From Caballeronia zhejiangensis (GTDB lineage Bacteria > Pseudomonadota > Gammaproteobacteria > Burkholderiales > Burkholderiaceae): 64,000 nt of DNA. A program made the translations under genes and the position numbers. A model generated the notes under the pieces. It was given only the letters and a program-made list of their open reading frames with translations, had not been told where the DNA came from and made no database searches. The stretch covers positions 1 to 64,000 of the forward strand of contig NZ_JFHD01000036.1 of NCBI RefSeq assembly GCF_000698575.1, read 5' to 3'. Below are positions 29,508 to 39,660 of this stretch, piece by piece (the stretch's first letter is position 1; each line of letters begins with the position of its first letter).

Positions 29508-29978
29508 TCAATTATCTTCTTTGCTGAAAACGTTCCCGAACGTTCGGACCGTGGCATGTCGTGTTGTAGGGAACGTTGATTCTTGTGCCTGCAAGATAGC
29601 GTCGACATGTCTCGCCAATAGCACTTCATCGGCGCGGTTGTGCCGTTCGGACGAACGAGCAAGCTTGTAGATTGGGTCGCCGCGGAGCACACGCTCCCCA
29701 CTTAGCGCACAGACTCCGTTCTTGCGCGCCATGACACGGCGCCACGTTTGTCCGCCCGCGTAGCCCGAACACGGGTGCCCCCATGCTACTGATACTGTGC
29801 GTGGTGACGGCCGTTCAAGGACGCGAATTCTGACATCTCGCGGCCACGAACTTTTCGCGGCCAATGCGCCCCTCTGCCTTCCTTCTGTCTGGGATGCAAA
29901 GAAGCGAGGTGTGAAGCTCCCGGACAACGACGCAACGATATGACTCCAAGGGCTGTTTTCATCGAGCTGACCCACCAT
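29508..29978 (-). CDS. DUF3331 domain protein
   Basis: About 156 residues. It opens with LDENSPWSHIVASLSG and contains the DUF3331 core: WPRDVRIRVLERPSPRTVSV, AWGHPCSGYAGGQTWRRVMA and RKNGVCALSGERVLRGDPIY, then HNRADEVLLARHVDAILQ. DUF3331 is a short Burkholderiales-specific family with conserved Cys and Gly of unknown function. A GGAGG site precedes a GTG-ATG-GTG cluster, so the exact start within nine bases is uncertain. It faces the arabinose operon end to end and is isolated otherwise. Confidence 0.72.
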   Translation of the reverse strand: MVGQLDENSPWSHIVASLSGSFTPRFFASQTEGRQRGALAAKSSWPRDVRIRVLERPSPRTVSVAWGHPCSGYAGGQTWRRVMARKNGVCALSGERVLRGDPIYKLARSSERHNRADEVLLARHVDAILQAQESTFPTTRHATVRTFGNVFSKEDN

Positions 29979-29981
29979 CAC

Positions 29982-30711
29982 CTCCGTCTGAACCGGTCGG
30001 AAATCGCCCTAGTCTGTAACGCATCAAATTGCGATTGTTGGGGTCGATGCGTCTTACGGCCAGCGTCTCAAATGACTATAGACGGAGTATGACCCGCCAA
30101 AATCTGTGCGTTAATGTAGACGCGCTAATCCCATCTTTCGAGACGGAATACGCGTTGTGCGATTCCAGGAGTTGCTGGGAGCCTTCAATTCGGCAACACA
30201 TCCGTGCCGCATGCACAGCGAGCGCGGCTCCTGCGGGGCGCCCCTTGCGAGGTTGAAATAGCGACTCGTCGACAGCTCTCTTGTCTGCTCCTCATCAAAG
30301 TCCATCCGGCATTGTCGGTGCCAAGTCTCGCGTTTTCTATCCGTTCCACTTGGGAAAGCTTAGCAAACCGGACGACCTGCCTCAAATTCGTTGGCATCGC
30401 TGAAATGAAAACTCAGTGATGGCGTCATCTGAGCCCTCCACGCCATGCGGCGCGGTCGCTAGCGAAAGGATGGCAGAGGTGAGTCCGAGGCGACATTGCA
30501 TCGCCGAGCAAAGTTTCTACCGAAGGGGGATAGGTAAGAGTGCCAACACAAGAATAATCGCGACATGACGCAGAACCTCAGTTGCGTGAATGACAGCCGC
30601 GGTATCTTCAGCTGCGAGGCCGCGCCGTACGAAAGTCCCTTGACGCCGTTCGGCCAAGGTATGTGTCGCGAGATACCATTACGGTTGACCGAGGCGCGGC
30701 GGAGCCCAAGC
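29982..30711. other. No confident gene
   Basis: About 730 bases between the DUF3331 gene and the Cys-rich protein gene. Two overlapping minus frames (30111-30305 and 30185-30397) have protein-like stretches (FDEEQTRELSTSRYFNLARG and NLRQVVRFAKLSQVERIENA) and could be one frameshifted small gene, but I recognise no family. Confidence 0.4.
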
Positions 30712-31107
30712 ATGGTTCCTAGTTCAAAGCTGTGTAGATGTTCCACGTGCGGAACAAAATTGAAAGGTTCTATATTCCGGATTGCTCGCGAGTGGCGGCG
30801 CATGCACTATCTCGATGACGAGCCTGAGCACGAGTTTTGGGACGCCGACAGTATCGAGATATACTGCTCGCTGCACTGCTTGCAACTACGACTACCTCTT
30901 GTGATGGCCCGAGAGGGCATTCCACTTCGACCTCCAGGCAAAGGCCCAATCGGACTCTGTTCACAATGTCGAGGCATTGTCGATATGTCAAAACCGCACC
31001 TCGGGTATTCGAGTGAAAAGGACAACGGCGGTCACCACGGTCTCCTCGAGGGCGTTGCGAAGCTTGACATCATGGCTGTGCTTTGTCCTCAATGCGTCGG
31101 GACGTGA
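30712..31107 (+). CDS. Cys-rich, probably zinc-binding protein of unknown function
   Basis: The ATG at 30712, behind a GGAG site, gives 131 residues (MVPSSKLCRCSTCGTKLKGS). Cys pairs at CRCSTCGTK, YCSLHCLQL, LCSQCRGI and LCPQCVG suggest two zinc sites, each built from two CxxC-like knuckles. Between them is HYLDDEPEHEFWDADSIEIY, acidic and conserved-looking. Paired CxxC elements at both ends could make a small zinc-ribbon adaptor. I know no family for it, and its neighbours are unrelated (DUF3331 gene, hybrid kinase on the other strand). Confidence 0.6.
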   Translation: MVPSSKLCRCSTCGTKLKGSIFRIAREWRRMHYLDDEPEHEFWDADSIEIYCSLHCLQLRLPLVMAREGIPLRPPGKGPIGLCSQCRGIVDMSKPHLGYSSEKDNGGHHGLLEGVAKLDIMAVLCPQCVGT

Positions 31108-31241
31108 CAGCAGGTCTTCGGCTCGGCGAACCACTGTGCCACACGTATCGTTGGTATTCGTACGTATCGCGAGGTACTCGCAAAGATAGGCGCGACGCCC
31201 TTCGCTTAAAGTCCCAAATCGGAGCAATTCTGCGCGCTTTA

Positions 31242-31523
31242 TCAGCTGCGCCGTTCATCGATGATTTCGTAGAGCCTTTCAGGCAACAGTGGTTTTACAC
31301 AGCATTCGGAAAATCCTGCATCCCGAAGCGTTGCTTGCGTATCCGGCCCGGATGCGCCGGTGAGAGCAATTATCCTGGTGGTTTCAAGGCGGGGACGGGT
31401 TCGAAGATGCTGAAGCAATTCAATGCCTGTCATTCCCGGCATGCCGATGTCGATAAACGCAATTTCGGGGCGAAATGTGTCGACTATCTGAAGTGCCGCT
31501 GGCCCACTGAAAGCCGTGCGCAC
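31242..31523 (-). pseudogene. Receiver domain cut off from the hybrid kinase by a stop codon
   Basis: This frame is continuous with the kinase gene upstream: the only interruption is a TAA at 31524-31526 (LELDGH-stop-VRTAFSG), where GAA would restore HEVRTAFSG. It carries the phospho-acceptor Asp in PEIAFIDIGMPGMTG, IIALTGASGPDTQATLRDAG and the Lys in CCVKPLLPERLYEIID. Without readthrough the receiver is not made, since it lacks a start codon and ribosome site. Confidence 0.8.
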
Positions 31524-33002
31524 TTAATGTCCGTCCAACTCGAGTAGCATCGCAAGTGCTTGAGCGGAATCCGCGTCGTCGTCGACCAGAAGGATTTGCG
31601 TTGGCTGAGCAACAAGCTTCTGCTGCAGCGCTGTGGCTGCCGCTACGGCGGGCCGCACAATCGGAAGGGCCACGTGGACCGTCGTTCCGTGTCCGATACC
31701 CGCGCTACGAATGCTCACCGTGCCGTCGTGACGTTCAACCAGATATTTGACAACAGCGAGGCCAATGCCGAGGCCGCCGTCGGCCTGTCGGTGTTCCGGG
31801 TCTGACTGTCTAAAAAGCTCGAACACGTGCGCCAGCGTCTCGGGGCTGATGCCAATGCCCTCATCTTCGACTGTGATGTAGACGCTGGACGGCATAGACG
31901 AATTGCAAACGCTCGACGTTGCCTCGACTGTCAACGTTATCTTGCGTCCCGCAGGCGTATAACGCACCGCGTTGGACAGAAGATTTGCGAAAACCTGGGA
32001 GAGCCTCGACGCATCCGCGAAGACCGTCACTGGCGCGGCGGGCTGGTGCACAACTAGCTGTTGACCAATCCGCTGCACGTCGGCGCGGACCGACGCGACC
32101 GCGTCTTCGACAATTTCCTCAAGGTTCGCATAGTCCTTCTTGACCGTGATTTTCCCGTGCCTAATTCGGGTGGTGTCGAGCAGGTCGTCGACAAGCCGCG
32201 ACAATCGTCGCATCTGACGCTGCGCAACCTCCGTCGCTGCGAGTACAGCGGCATTCGCCGTCGAGAGCCGCTCAATGGTCCTAAGCGCAGCATCGATGGG
32301 CGCCAGCGGATTTCGGAGTTCATGACTCAGCATCGCGATGAAGCCGTCGGTCCTAGTCTTAGCCTCGCGGGCTCGCGTGACTTTCCCTTCCGCCGATTCT
32401 GCTCGCGCGCCTAACTCGTCGAGTGTGCGTTGCGTCCTGAGCGCCGCGCCGGCCATGCTCGCCAGGCTGGTCAAAATTCGACAATGCTCGGCGTCAAAGT
32501 GGGGGGCACCGCTTTGCGACGAAACAGCTAGCGTGCCCAGCGGACCGTCAACGCCCGGGATGGGGACCACCAACGTCTCGATATCAGGAGCGACCTCATC
32601 GTCTCCGCCGGTCGAGCATCGCTGCGAATGACGGAACAGTCGAGCCTCACCAATCTCAAGCGCAAGACCGCAGATACTTTTGTCGACCGGTGAGCTCCCG
32701 TTCACTGCTTCGTTGCTAATACCTACAACCGCCATCCACCTGGCAAACGCAGACCCGTCTGGCTGCGCCTCCAACACGCTGACGCCGGCGGAATCTGCGG
32801 CGCACAACTCCAGCGCGTGTTGCATGAGAATGGAAAACGTCGCACTCTCGCCCCTCGCCAAGGCGTCAGCAAGCCTTCTCGACACCGCAATTTCTCTTGC
32901 GAGGTCGGGCTGCCGAGCGGGTCGGCTTTTGAGTTCGGGGCTAACGTCGGCGCCGGAGTAACGGGACCATACGACCTCTGGTGCGAGCTGTAGGACAATC
33001 AT
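31524..33002 (-). CDS. GAF-domain hybrid sensor histidine kinase, receiver lost to a stop
   Basis: A 492-residue cytoplasmic kinase. A GAF domain spans about residues 45-195 (FSILMQHALELCAADSAGVS, GPLGTLAVSSQSGAPHFDAE). HisKA follows with the phospho-His in FIAMLSHELRNPLAPIDAAL, and the HATPase has FANLLSNAVRYTPAG, VEDEGIGISPE and QADGGLGIGLAVVKYLVERH. The start of a receiver (QILLVDDDADSAQALAMLLE) is present before the stop at 31524. The acidic Asp pair is therefore retained but the phospho-acceptor is not. The upstream gene (33077-33514) is a single-domain response regulator on the same strand and is a likely partner. No transmembrane helix is seen. Confidence 0.88.
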   Translation of the reverse strand: MIVLQLAPEVVWSRYSGADVSPELKSRPARQPDLAREIAVSRRLADALARGESATFSILMQHALELCAADSAGVSVLEAQPDGSAFARWMAVVGISNEAVNGSSPVDKSICGLALEIGEARLFRHSQRCSTGGDDEVAPDIETLVVPIPGVDGPLGTLAVSSQSGAPHFDAEHCRILTSLASMAGAALRTQRTLDELGARAESAEGKVTRAREAKTRTDGFIAMLSHELRNPLAPIDAALRTIERLSTANAAVLAATEVAQRQMRRLSRLVDDLLDTTRIRHGKITVKKDYANLEEIVEDAVASVRADVQRIGQQLVVHQPAAPVTVFADASRLSQVFANLLSNAVRYTPAGRKITLTVEATSSVCNSSMPSSVYITVEDEGIGISPETLAHVFELFRQSDPEHRQADGGLGIGLAVVKYLVERHDGTVSIRSAGIGHGTTVHVALPIVRPAVAAATALQQKLVAQPTQILLVDDDADSAQALAMLLELDGH

Positions 33003-33076
33003 GTGGCCGTTTTACCGTGCGCGTGGTCGAATCTTGCTTCATACGCAATTCTGACCGGTTTGCTGTGACACTGCAA

Positions 33077-33514
33077 TCACGGCCATAATGCCGGGCGGAC
33101 GGCTGCCCAGCGGGAAGCAGGCAATTCGCCAATCGCTTCCGCGGGCGGTAGGAACCGACTGCGACGGGAAAACGATTCAACTGCATTTATCAATTCGGCG
33201 AGCGGCACTGGCTTCCTGAAGAACTTAGTCCAGACTGGTCTTTGAAGGGAAGGCTCCCGCTCTCCGGACAAGAGGATGATAGGAACTCGTCGAAAAACGA
33301 CACGCTTACGGAGCTCCTTGCAGAACTCCACCCCGTCCATGCCCGGCATTTGCCAGTCGGTAACAATAACGTGAGGACATAGGGAACGAATTATCTCAAG
33401 GCCCTTGATACCGCTTTCGCCTGCAACCACGCGATGACCGGCGAGCTCAAGCGCTGAGCGCAAGCTCGGCAGATTCGCTTCACTGTCATCAAGAAGAAGG
33501 ACGGTAGCCATCAT
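33077..33514 (-). CDS. Single-domain response regulator (CheY-like)
   Basis: The start MMATVLLLDDSEANLPSLRS gives about 145 residues. It has the receiver acidic pair (LLDDSE), phospho-acceptor Asp in VIVTDWQMPGMDGVEFCKEL, the switch Ser in IILLSGERE and the Lys in KFFRKPVPLAELINAV. There is no DNA-binding domain. The C-terminal 25 residues (RFLPPAEAIGELPASRW) are an extension. It lies 75 bases upstream of the GAF kinase gene on the same strand, so the two form a phosphorelay unit. Confidence 0.85.
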   Translation of the reverse strand: MMATVLLLDDSEANLPSLRSALELAGHRVVAGESGIKGLEIIRSLCPHVIVTDWQMPGMDGVEFCKELRKRVVFRRVPIILLSGEREPSLQRPVWTKFFRKPVPLAELINAVESFSRRSRFLPPAEAIGELPASRWAAVRPALWP

Positions 33515-34297
33515 TCGCGCGCTAGGGTTTCCCCTCGCAAAGCAACGCTTATGCCAAACGTTGAGGGTACTTTGAGCGTACCCAGCGAGCTCTATGGCAT
33601 GCCAGAAAAACCGCGGTGGTGCCAAGCCCTTCGGCCAACTCTTTCGTCCAGCCGTATCGCGCGCAAAGACCGTTGGTCAATTCATAAACACTTGAAGACG
33701 AGCCGTCGCCTACTCCGAGCTTTGGTCGCCAGATCAAAGGGTAACTGGATGATGGACAATGCGCAGCAGCTCACGGATAAGTCAAGGAAGGCAACCGATA
33801 ACTCAAACTACTACTACCGATGCGGCTTCTGCGCTGGTCAACGCCCTAACGCCACGATGGGCTGGAAGGCAAACGCCTGATCGATGATCTGGCCGGCTGG
33901 CACGCGGCAACCGGTGCATTTGACGTGACGCGTCGTCATCGGCGAGCGGGACAATGGATTTATCGTTCATCGAGATTCCGGGTAGCGCGCGTGGCACCGG
34001 TATTGACCAGCTATAAACGACTCAAATCGGCACAGCCTTACGGTCGTTCGTTCACGCAGGTTCGTACGAAGCCATGCCTTTTACATTTGCTGCATCCGCC
34101 AATGCATTTGCTGCATCCGCCAACGGCAAATACGCCGCTGTTACAAAATAAGCGCTACCACCAAACGTTTGCGGTTTTCCGTTCACGTTTCGTTCATCTC
34201 TTTGTCGTTGTTCTCGTGCCGTAAGTAGGTTTGCACGGCCCCCGGCGGGGGCGCCGCGTTTCCGATGGCGCCCACCGAATCAACGACGAGAACGAAA
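33515..34297. other. Long intergenic region with a short tandem repeat
   Basis: About 780 bases between divergent genes (the response regulator on minus, the chemoreceptor on plus). I see no gene supported by a start and motif. It holds the chemoreceptor promoter and a 21-base tandem duplication at 34084-34125. Confidence 0.5.
34084..34125. repeat. 21-base tandem duplication
   Basis: The unit CATTTGCTGCATCCGCCAA plus two bases is repeated twice head to tail with one mismatch. It lies about 170 bases upstream of the chemoreceptor start. Confidence 0.85.
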
Positions 34298-35872
34298 ATG
34301 AACTTGAAGCGAATGCAGGTAAAAACAAAACTAGCCATCGGCTTCGGCGTGCTCACGGCCGCCTTGCTGATCGTCGCGACGCTCGCGATCGAGGCGTTGC
34401 ACGAATCGAATGCGCGCTTCACGTCGTTCGTCGATGGCATAAATGCGCGCGCCAATCTTGCCGCCGGCGTACGCACTGCCGTGGATCGCCGCGCGATTGC
34501 TGCGCGCAATCTCGTTCTCGTCACGAAGCCCGCCGATCTTGAACTCGAAAAAGCCGCCGTCGCGCAGGCGCACGAAGACGTGCAGCGCGATCTTCGCAAG
34601 TTTAACGAACTGGTTGCGAGTGCCAGCGATGTCACGCCCGAAGTGCGCGCGCGGGTCGCCGAGATCGACCGGATCGAATCGCTTTATGGCCCTGTCGCGC
34701 TCGACATCGTTGACCTCGCGCTCAAGGGCCGGCACGATGAAGCCATCGCGCGCATGAACGACGATTGCCGGCCTCTGCTCGCCGCGCTCGTCAAGGCGAC
34801 GCAGGAGTACTCTGACATGACGCACGCGCGCGAAGTGCAGCTCGTCGCGGAATCGGCGTCGCACTACGCGTTCTCGCGCATGCTGCTGGTCGCCGTGTGC
34901 GCGCTTGCGGTGCTCGCGGCGATCGTGGCCGGTTTCGCCATCACGCGCAGCATTCTGCGCGCGCTCGGCGCAGAGCCGGACACGCTGAGCGACGTCGCGA
35001 AACGCGTCGCGGATGGCGACCTGCGTCCCGTCGCCGACGCGCAAAAGGCACCGGCCGACAGCGTGCTCGCTTCGATGAGCACGATGCAGAAGAACCTGGT
35101 CGAGCTGATCGGCAACGTGCGGGCATCGGCCGACAGCATCGCGACCGGTTCGAGCCAGATTGCGACCGGGAACGTCGATCTGTCGACGCGCACCGAGGAA
35201 CAGGCCGCATCGCTCGAAGAGACGGCGTCGAGCGTGGAGCAGTTCACCTCCACGGTGCGCCAGAACGCCGAGCACGCGCAGCATGCCAACACGTTGTCGG
35301 CGGATGCGTCGGCTATCGTGCAGCAGGGCAACGCCGCCGTGAGCCGCATGATCGAAACGATGTCGGATATCAGCGCGCGCTCCGGGCAGATCGCGGACAT
35401 CATCGGCATCATCGAAGGCATCGCGTTCCAGACCAACATCCTCGCATTAAATGCGGCCGTGGAAGCGGCACGTGCGGGTGAGGAAGGACGCGGCTTCGCC
35501 GTCGTCGCGGCGGAAGTGCGAAGCCTTGCGCAGCGCTCGTCGGGCGCGGCGAAGGAAATCAGGGAGCTGATCGGCGCGTCCGTCGGACGGATCGCGGAAG
35601 GCTCGACGCTCGCGGGCGTCGCGGGCACGACGATGTCCGAAGTGCTGCTCGCCGTCTCGAAGGTGCGCGACATCATGAACGAGATCGCGGCGGCATCGAA
35701 CGAACAGAGCCGCGGCATCGAACAGCTGAGTCTGGCCATCGCGCAGATGGATCAGGTGACGCAGCAGAATGCGGCGCTCGTTGAGGAAGCTGCGGCGGCA
35801 TCGCAATCGCTCGACGATCAGGGGCGCCGTCTGACCGAAGCCGTGTCGTTCTTCCGTCTTGCGACCCAATAA
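34298..35872 (+). CDS. Methyl-accepting chemotaxis protein
   Basis: The ATG at 34298 starts [20 protein letters not shown] and gives 524 residues. Helix 1 (about 11-31) is followed by a periplasmic four-helix-bundle sensor with [20 protein letters not shown], then helix 2 ([20 protein letters not shown]). HAMP follows, then a signalling domain with the hairpin tip [35 protein letters not shown] and methylation regions ([17 protein letters not shown]). There is no C-terminal NWETF-type pentapeptide. It resembles the Tar/Tsr-like chemoreceptors common in Burkholderia. The broken PAS gene starts seven bases after its stop, suggesting one transcript. Confidence 0.94.
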   Translation: MNLKRMQVKTKLAIGFGVLTAALLIVATLAIEALHESNARFTSFVDGINARANLAAGVRTAVDRRAIAARNLVLVTKPADLELEKAAVAQAHEDVQRDLRKFNELVASASDVTPEVRARVAEIDRIESLYGPVALDIVDLALKGRHDEAIARMNDDCRPLLAALVKATQEYSDMTHAREVQLVAESASHYAFSRMLLVAVCALAVLAAIVAGFAITRSILRALGAEPDTLSDVAKRVADGDLRPVADAQKAPADSVLASMSTMQKNLVELIGNVRASADSIATGSSQIATGNVDLSTRTEEQAASLEETASSVEQFTSTVRQNAEHAQHANTLSADASAIVQQGNAAVSRMIETMSDISARSGQIADIIGIIEGIAFQTNILALNAAVEAARAGEEGRGFAVVAAEVRSLAQRSSGAAKEIRELIGASVGRIAEGSTLAGVAGTTMSEVLLAVSKVRDIMNEIAAASNEQSRGIEQLSLAIAQMDQVTQQNAALVEEAAAASQSLDDQGRRLTEAVSFFRLATQ

Positions 35873-35879
35873 TTCACCG

Positions 35880-37235
35880 ATGAGCCAAGAAAACAGCGCC
35901 TGCGCGTTCTGCCATGTCTGCGGCGCAAGCGCTGCGAAGCCGCACGCGAAATGCGCGTCCGACATGGTGTACCGCCGGCTCGTGCAGAGCATTACCGATT
36001 ACGCCATCTACATGCTCGATGTCGACGGCGTCATCACGACCTGGAATGCCGGCGCGTAGAAGGCCAAAGGCTACACGGCCGATGAGATCATCGGCCAGCA
36101 CTACTCGTGCTTTTATTCGATCGAGCAGCGTCTCGACTACCAGCCCGGCCGCAACCTCGAAATCGCGCGCACGACGGGCAAGTTCGAAGCCGAGGGTTGC
36201 GTCTGCGCAAGGACGGCACGCGCTTCTGGGCGCATGTCGTCATCGATGCACTGCGCGACGATCAAGGCAAGCTCTTCGGCTTCGCGAAGATTACGCGCGA
36301 CTGCACCGAGCATCGGCGCCTGCGTGAAGGCACGCTCGATCACGAGCGACGTTTCCGCTATCTGGTGCAGAGCGTCAGCGATTACGCGATCTACATGCTC
36401 GACACCAACGGCGTCGTGTCGAACTGGAATTCGGGCGCGCAACGGACCAAGGGTTATGCGGCGAACGAGATCGTCGGCAAGCATTTCAGTTGCTTTTACA
36501 CGCCCGAGGACCGCGAGTCCGGTGCGCCCGCACGCAGCCTCGCCACCGCGCTTGCCGACGGCAAGTACGAAACCGAAGGCTGGCGCGTACGCAAGGACGG
36601 CGCGCGCTCCTGGGCACACGTGGTCATCGATCCCATTCATGACGACGATGGCGAATTGCTCAGTTACGCAAAGGTCACGCGCGATCGAACCGAGGCGCGC
36701 GCAATGCAGCAGCAGACCCGCGATCACGAGCGTAGCTTTCGCCTGCTAATCGAAGGCGTGACCGACTATGCGATCTACATGCTCGATCCGGACGGCATCG
36801 TATCGAACTGGAACGCCGGTGCGCAACGCGCGAAGGGTTACACGGCGCGCGAGATCGTCGGCAAACATTTTTCCTGTTTCTACGATCCTTGCGACCATGA
36901 TCGCAGCTTGTCGCAGCACGGCCTCGAAACCGCCCGCTCGACGGGTAAGTTCGAGGCGCAAGGCTGGCGTACCGCAACGACGGCACGCGCTTCTGGGCGC
37001 ATGTCGTGATTGAGGCGATCCACGACGACGACGGCGCGCTCTTCGGCTTCGCGACGATCACGCGCGACTGCACCCAGCAGCGCAGACCGCGCTCGCGCTC
37101 GAAGATATCACGCGCAATCTCGACCTTGCGCTCGACAACATGCTGCAAGGCCTCTGTCTGTTCAACCGGCGCGGCAGGCTCGTGCTGAGCATTCATCAGT
37201 TCGCCCGCATTCTATCGATTGCGCCGGATTCGCTG
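35880..37235 (+). pseudogene. Triple-PAS signalling protein, multiply broken
   Basis: The frame starts MSQENSACAFCHVCGAS with a short Cys-rich leader. Three PAS repeats follow, each with DYAIYMLDxxGVxxxWNxGA, KGYxxxEIxGxHxSCFY and RxDGxRxWAHVVIDxxxD. A TAG at 36057 replaces the Gln of NAGAQKAKG in the first repeat. One-base shifts occur near 36199 and 36972 (EAEG/RLRKDGTRFWAH and EAQGWR/RNDGTRFWAH). After the third repeat come ALALEDITRNLDLALDNMLQ and GLCLFNRRGRLVLSIHQFAR, the linker that usually leads to a further PAS and a GGDEF-EAL output. It ends near 37235 in unrelated sequence. It lies seven bases after the chemoreceptor gene. Confidence 0.85.
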
Positions 37236-37499
37236 GTTTTCTCATCGTGCGGCCTGACTCGGCTCGGGCGATCTCCTCGTGGCTTTCAAACTGATCGCAA
37301 CGCTTTGCTCGGCTTCAGAAAAGTGCAAAGCCGATATTGGTACGTCAAGCCGTGTTGACTGCTCTCAAGGGTTAGCAAGATCTCTGCTGACGTTGCTGCC
37401 TCGCTTTTTGCGATCGGCCTCTCACGGTAGAGTCGAGATGTGGCGCGGTAGCGGTAGGTTCGGTTTGTCTGTTGCCGCCCCTTTCGTCTGGCGGTGCCC

Positions 37500-39411
37500 G
37501 AGTAACCTCGCCTTAACCCCGTTTCCACACCCCGCTCATCGAACCGGACATGCAGATCTCCCGCATCCGGCTCTCGGACAAGACATCACGCCTTCGTACA
37601 CGGCACGTTACACCCAAGGCCCCGTCAGACGCACAAGACCGAAGTGCTTGTAGAGGTGCGGGCGTGGATAGCCCCCGCGCCTGCTTCGCCTGGCTTTGTA
37701 CTTGTTGCGTAACCACCGACGCAACCGCGCAGCGGTGTAGTTGTCGAGAGCCCGATACGCGCGTCTGTCCGTGCCTACACTGAAGTAGTTCGCCCAGCCG
37801 CGCAGCGTGCGGTTCAACTTGCCCACCAGCTCCGTGGTCTCCTGCCATACCATCTTGAGGGCAGTCATCGCATGAATCTTCTCGGCCATGCGACGGATAC
37901 TCTTCTTCGACGGACGCATGCCCATGCGGGCCTGCCCAGTCGTGGCCGAGTACAGCTGCCCAAACGTGTAGCCCAGGAAGTCGAATGTGCCTTCCGGCAC
38001 CTTGCAGATGCGTGTCTTCTCCTCGTTGACCGTCAGCTTCAGTTTGCCCATGATCTCGCGCAGTTTCAGCAACGCCTCTTCGGCCTTGCCTTGTTTGCAC
38101 AGGATCACAAGATCATCCGCATAGGTCACGATGCGACTGCCAAGACTTCGCTGAAGTCCGAGCTTCTTCCATGCCAGCACAAACCGACGCATGTAGATAT
38201 TCGCCAGCAGTGGTGAGATGAGAGACCCCTGCGGAATGCCGCGCCTGCTATCTCTGGCCTCCGTCGTGCGTGTCTTCCGGCCTCGGGTATCGGTTTCTTC
38301 AACGGGGCATTCCAGCCACATTCTGATCAGATGCAGCACACGCCGATCAACGATGCGCCGCGCGAGCGACAACATCAATTCGGCGTGGGGAATACTTCCG
38401 AAGTAGTCCGCGAGGTCGGCGTCAACCACGTCCGTTTGCCCTCGATGCAGCCGCTCCTCCACCGCGATTACCGCTTGCTGGGCATTTCGCCCCGGGCGGT
38501 AAGCGTACTGCTCTGGCGGAAGGTCTGCTTGAAGATCGGTTCGAGCACCAGCATCGCTGCTGTCATGCACACCCGATCCCGCAGGGTCGAGATGCCCAGC
38601 GGCCTCAGCTTGCCATTGGCCTTCGGGATAAACACTCTTCTGATAGGGTCCGGCCGGTAAGTCTCCTGCCTGAGCGCAATCGCCAGTTCGCCGAGCCACT
38701 TCTGCACCCCGTACGCTTCGACCTCTGCGAAATCCTGCCGGTCGACACCCGGCGCCGCCCCTGTTCGAGCGACACTGAGCGTACGCATGCGCCAGCACAT
38801 CCTCACGATAGATCTTGTCGTACAGCGCGTAGAAGCAGTACCCGGCTTCTGCCTTCGCTTTCGCGTGTAACGCCATCTGCAGCTTCTGAACACGAATCGG
38901 AGTTGATAGGTTGCCCAATCTCCACGTCCTCACCACGTATTGCGTCTGTCCTGAACTGAGGCCCCTTCCCTCCACCAGCATTACACCGGCTTCAACGGTA
39001 ATACGGGCCTCTCCGTCATCCCAAGGCGCCCGGCCTGTCCCTCGCGGGCGTCCGGTTGATCATCCCTGACCACGCCAAGGGACTTCCAAGTGTTGCGTAC
39101 GCTTTCCTTGTGTACATGCTGTCGCCACTACCCCGGTGCAGCGACTGGGCGTCCAGCCTGCTCATTCACCCAGCCGTATCAACCTTCCCCGATAGGGTTG
39201 TCGGGTCGGCCTGCGCATCGACCTTTTCGAGGTTTGCTCGACGTTCACTCGCGTTACGGCCTGCACACTCGCGCTGTCACCAATTTGTGACACGCATCAC
39301 CGAAGGCCCAGCCACTTCGTTGCCTCCATTGCTGCTCCGGTTGCTTCCGGCTGGAGCGGTTGCCGGGCGGGGCTTGCACCCGCTGGAAAGCGCCACCTTT
39401 TCACGGCGCAC
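37500..39411 (-). mobile_element. Group II intron
   Basis: On the minus strand the element begins at 39411 with GTGCGCCGTGAAAAGGTGGC, matching the conserved GUGYG start. It contains a maturase-reverse transcriptase frame (37608-38981). It then has a good domain V at 37541-37573, from GAGCCGGATGCGGGAGATCT to GTCCGGTTC with the catalytic AGC-type base and GAGA-like loop region. The 3' end lies a few tens of bases further, near 37500; I could not fix it exactly because domain VI is not clear. The flanks are a PAS-gene remnant and a stretch without a recognisable gene. The RNA parts look intact even though the protein frame is broken. Confidence 0.85.
37608..38981 (-). pseudogene. ltrA: Group II intron reverse transcriptase/maturase with two frameshifts
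   Basis: The frame of 457 codons starts correctly ([40 protein letters not shown]). Between about 38750 and 38510 it carries nonsense sequence. The true residues for this stretch are one frame over: [40 protein letters not shown] and [20 protein letters not shown]. The original frame then resumes [56 protein letters not shown], the active-site [14 protein letters not shown] and the maturase part [20 protein letters not shown]. Two opposite one-base shifts therefore scramble RT motifs 0-2 while leaving the rest in frame. Activity is unlikely unless these are read errors. Confidence 0.82.
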
Positions 39412-39660
39412 ACCCTTTTCGGCCGTCCGGTCGTTGGACCCGCTTGTCCGAAGGACGATGTAAAGCAGCCAGTCACTGGCGGGTCCACAGCTCTAGCAAA
39501 CGGCTGCTGGTCTCCTTCGCAGAGATCACGGGCCGCTGGCTCGCAAAGTCAAGGCGCCGGCGGCCGGCCGGCCAGGCGATCAGTTGTCGGCTTTTTAGCC
39601 AGCAGGCAGACGCGCCTTGTATGAAAGAAGTCAAGACGTCGAACAGACTCCGCCAAATTG

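Noticed and set aside
34084-34125. Possible start of a CRISPR-like array
   Set aside because: Only two adjacent units without spacers; a simple tandem duplication.
34331-35284. 317-codon minus frame
   Set aside because: Antisense to the chemoreceptor gene, no motif.
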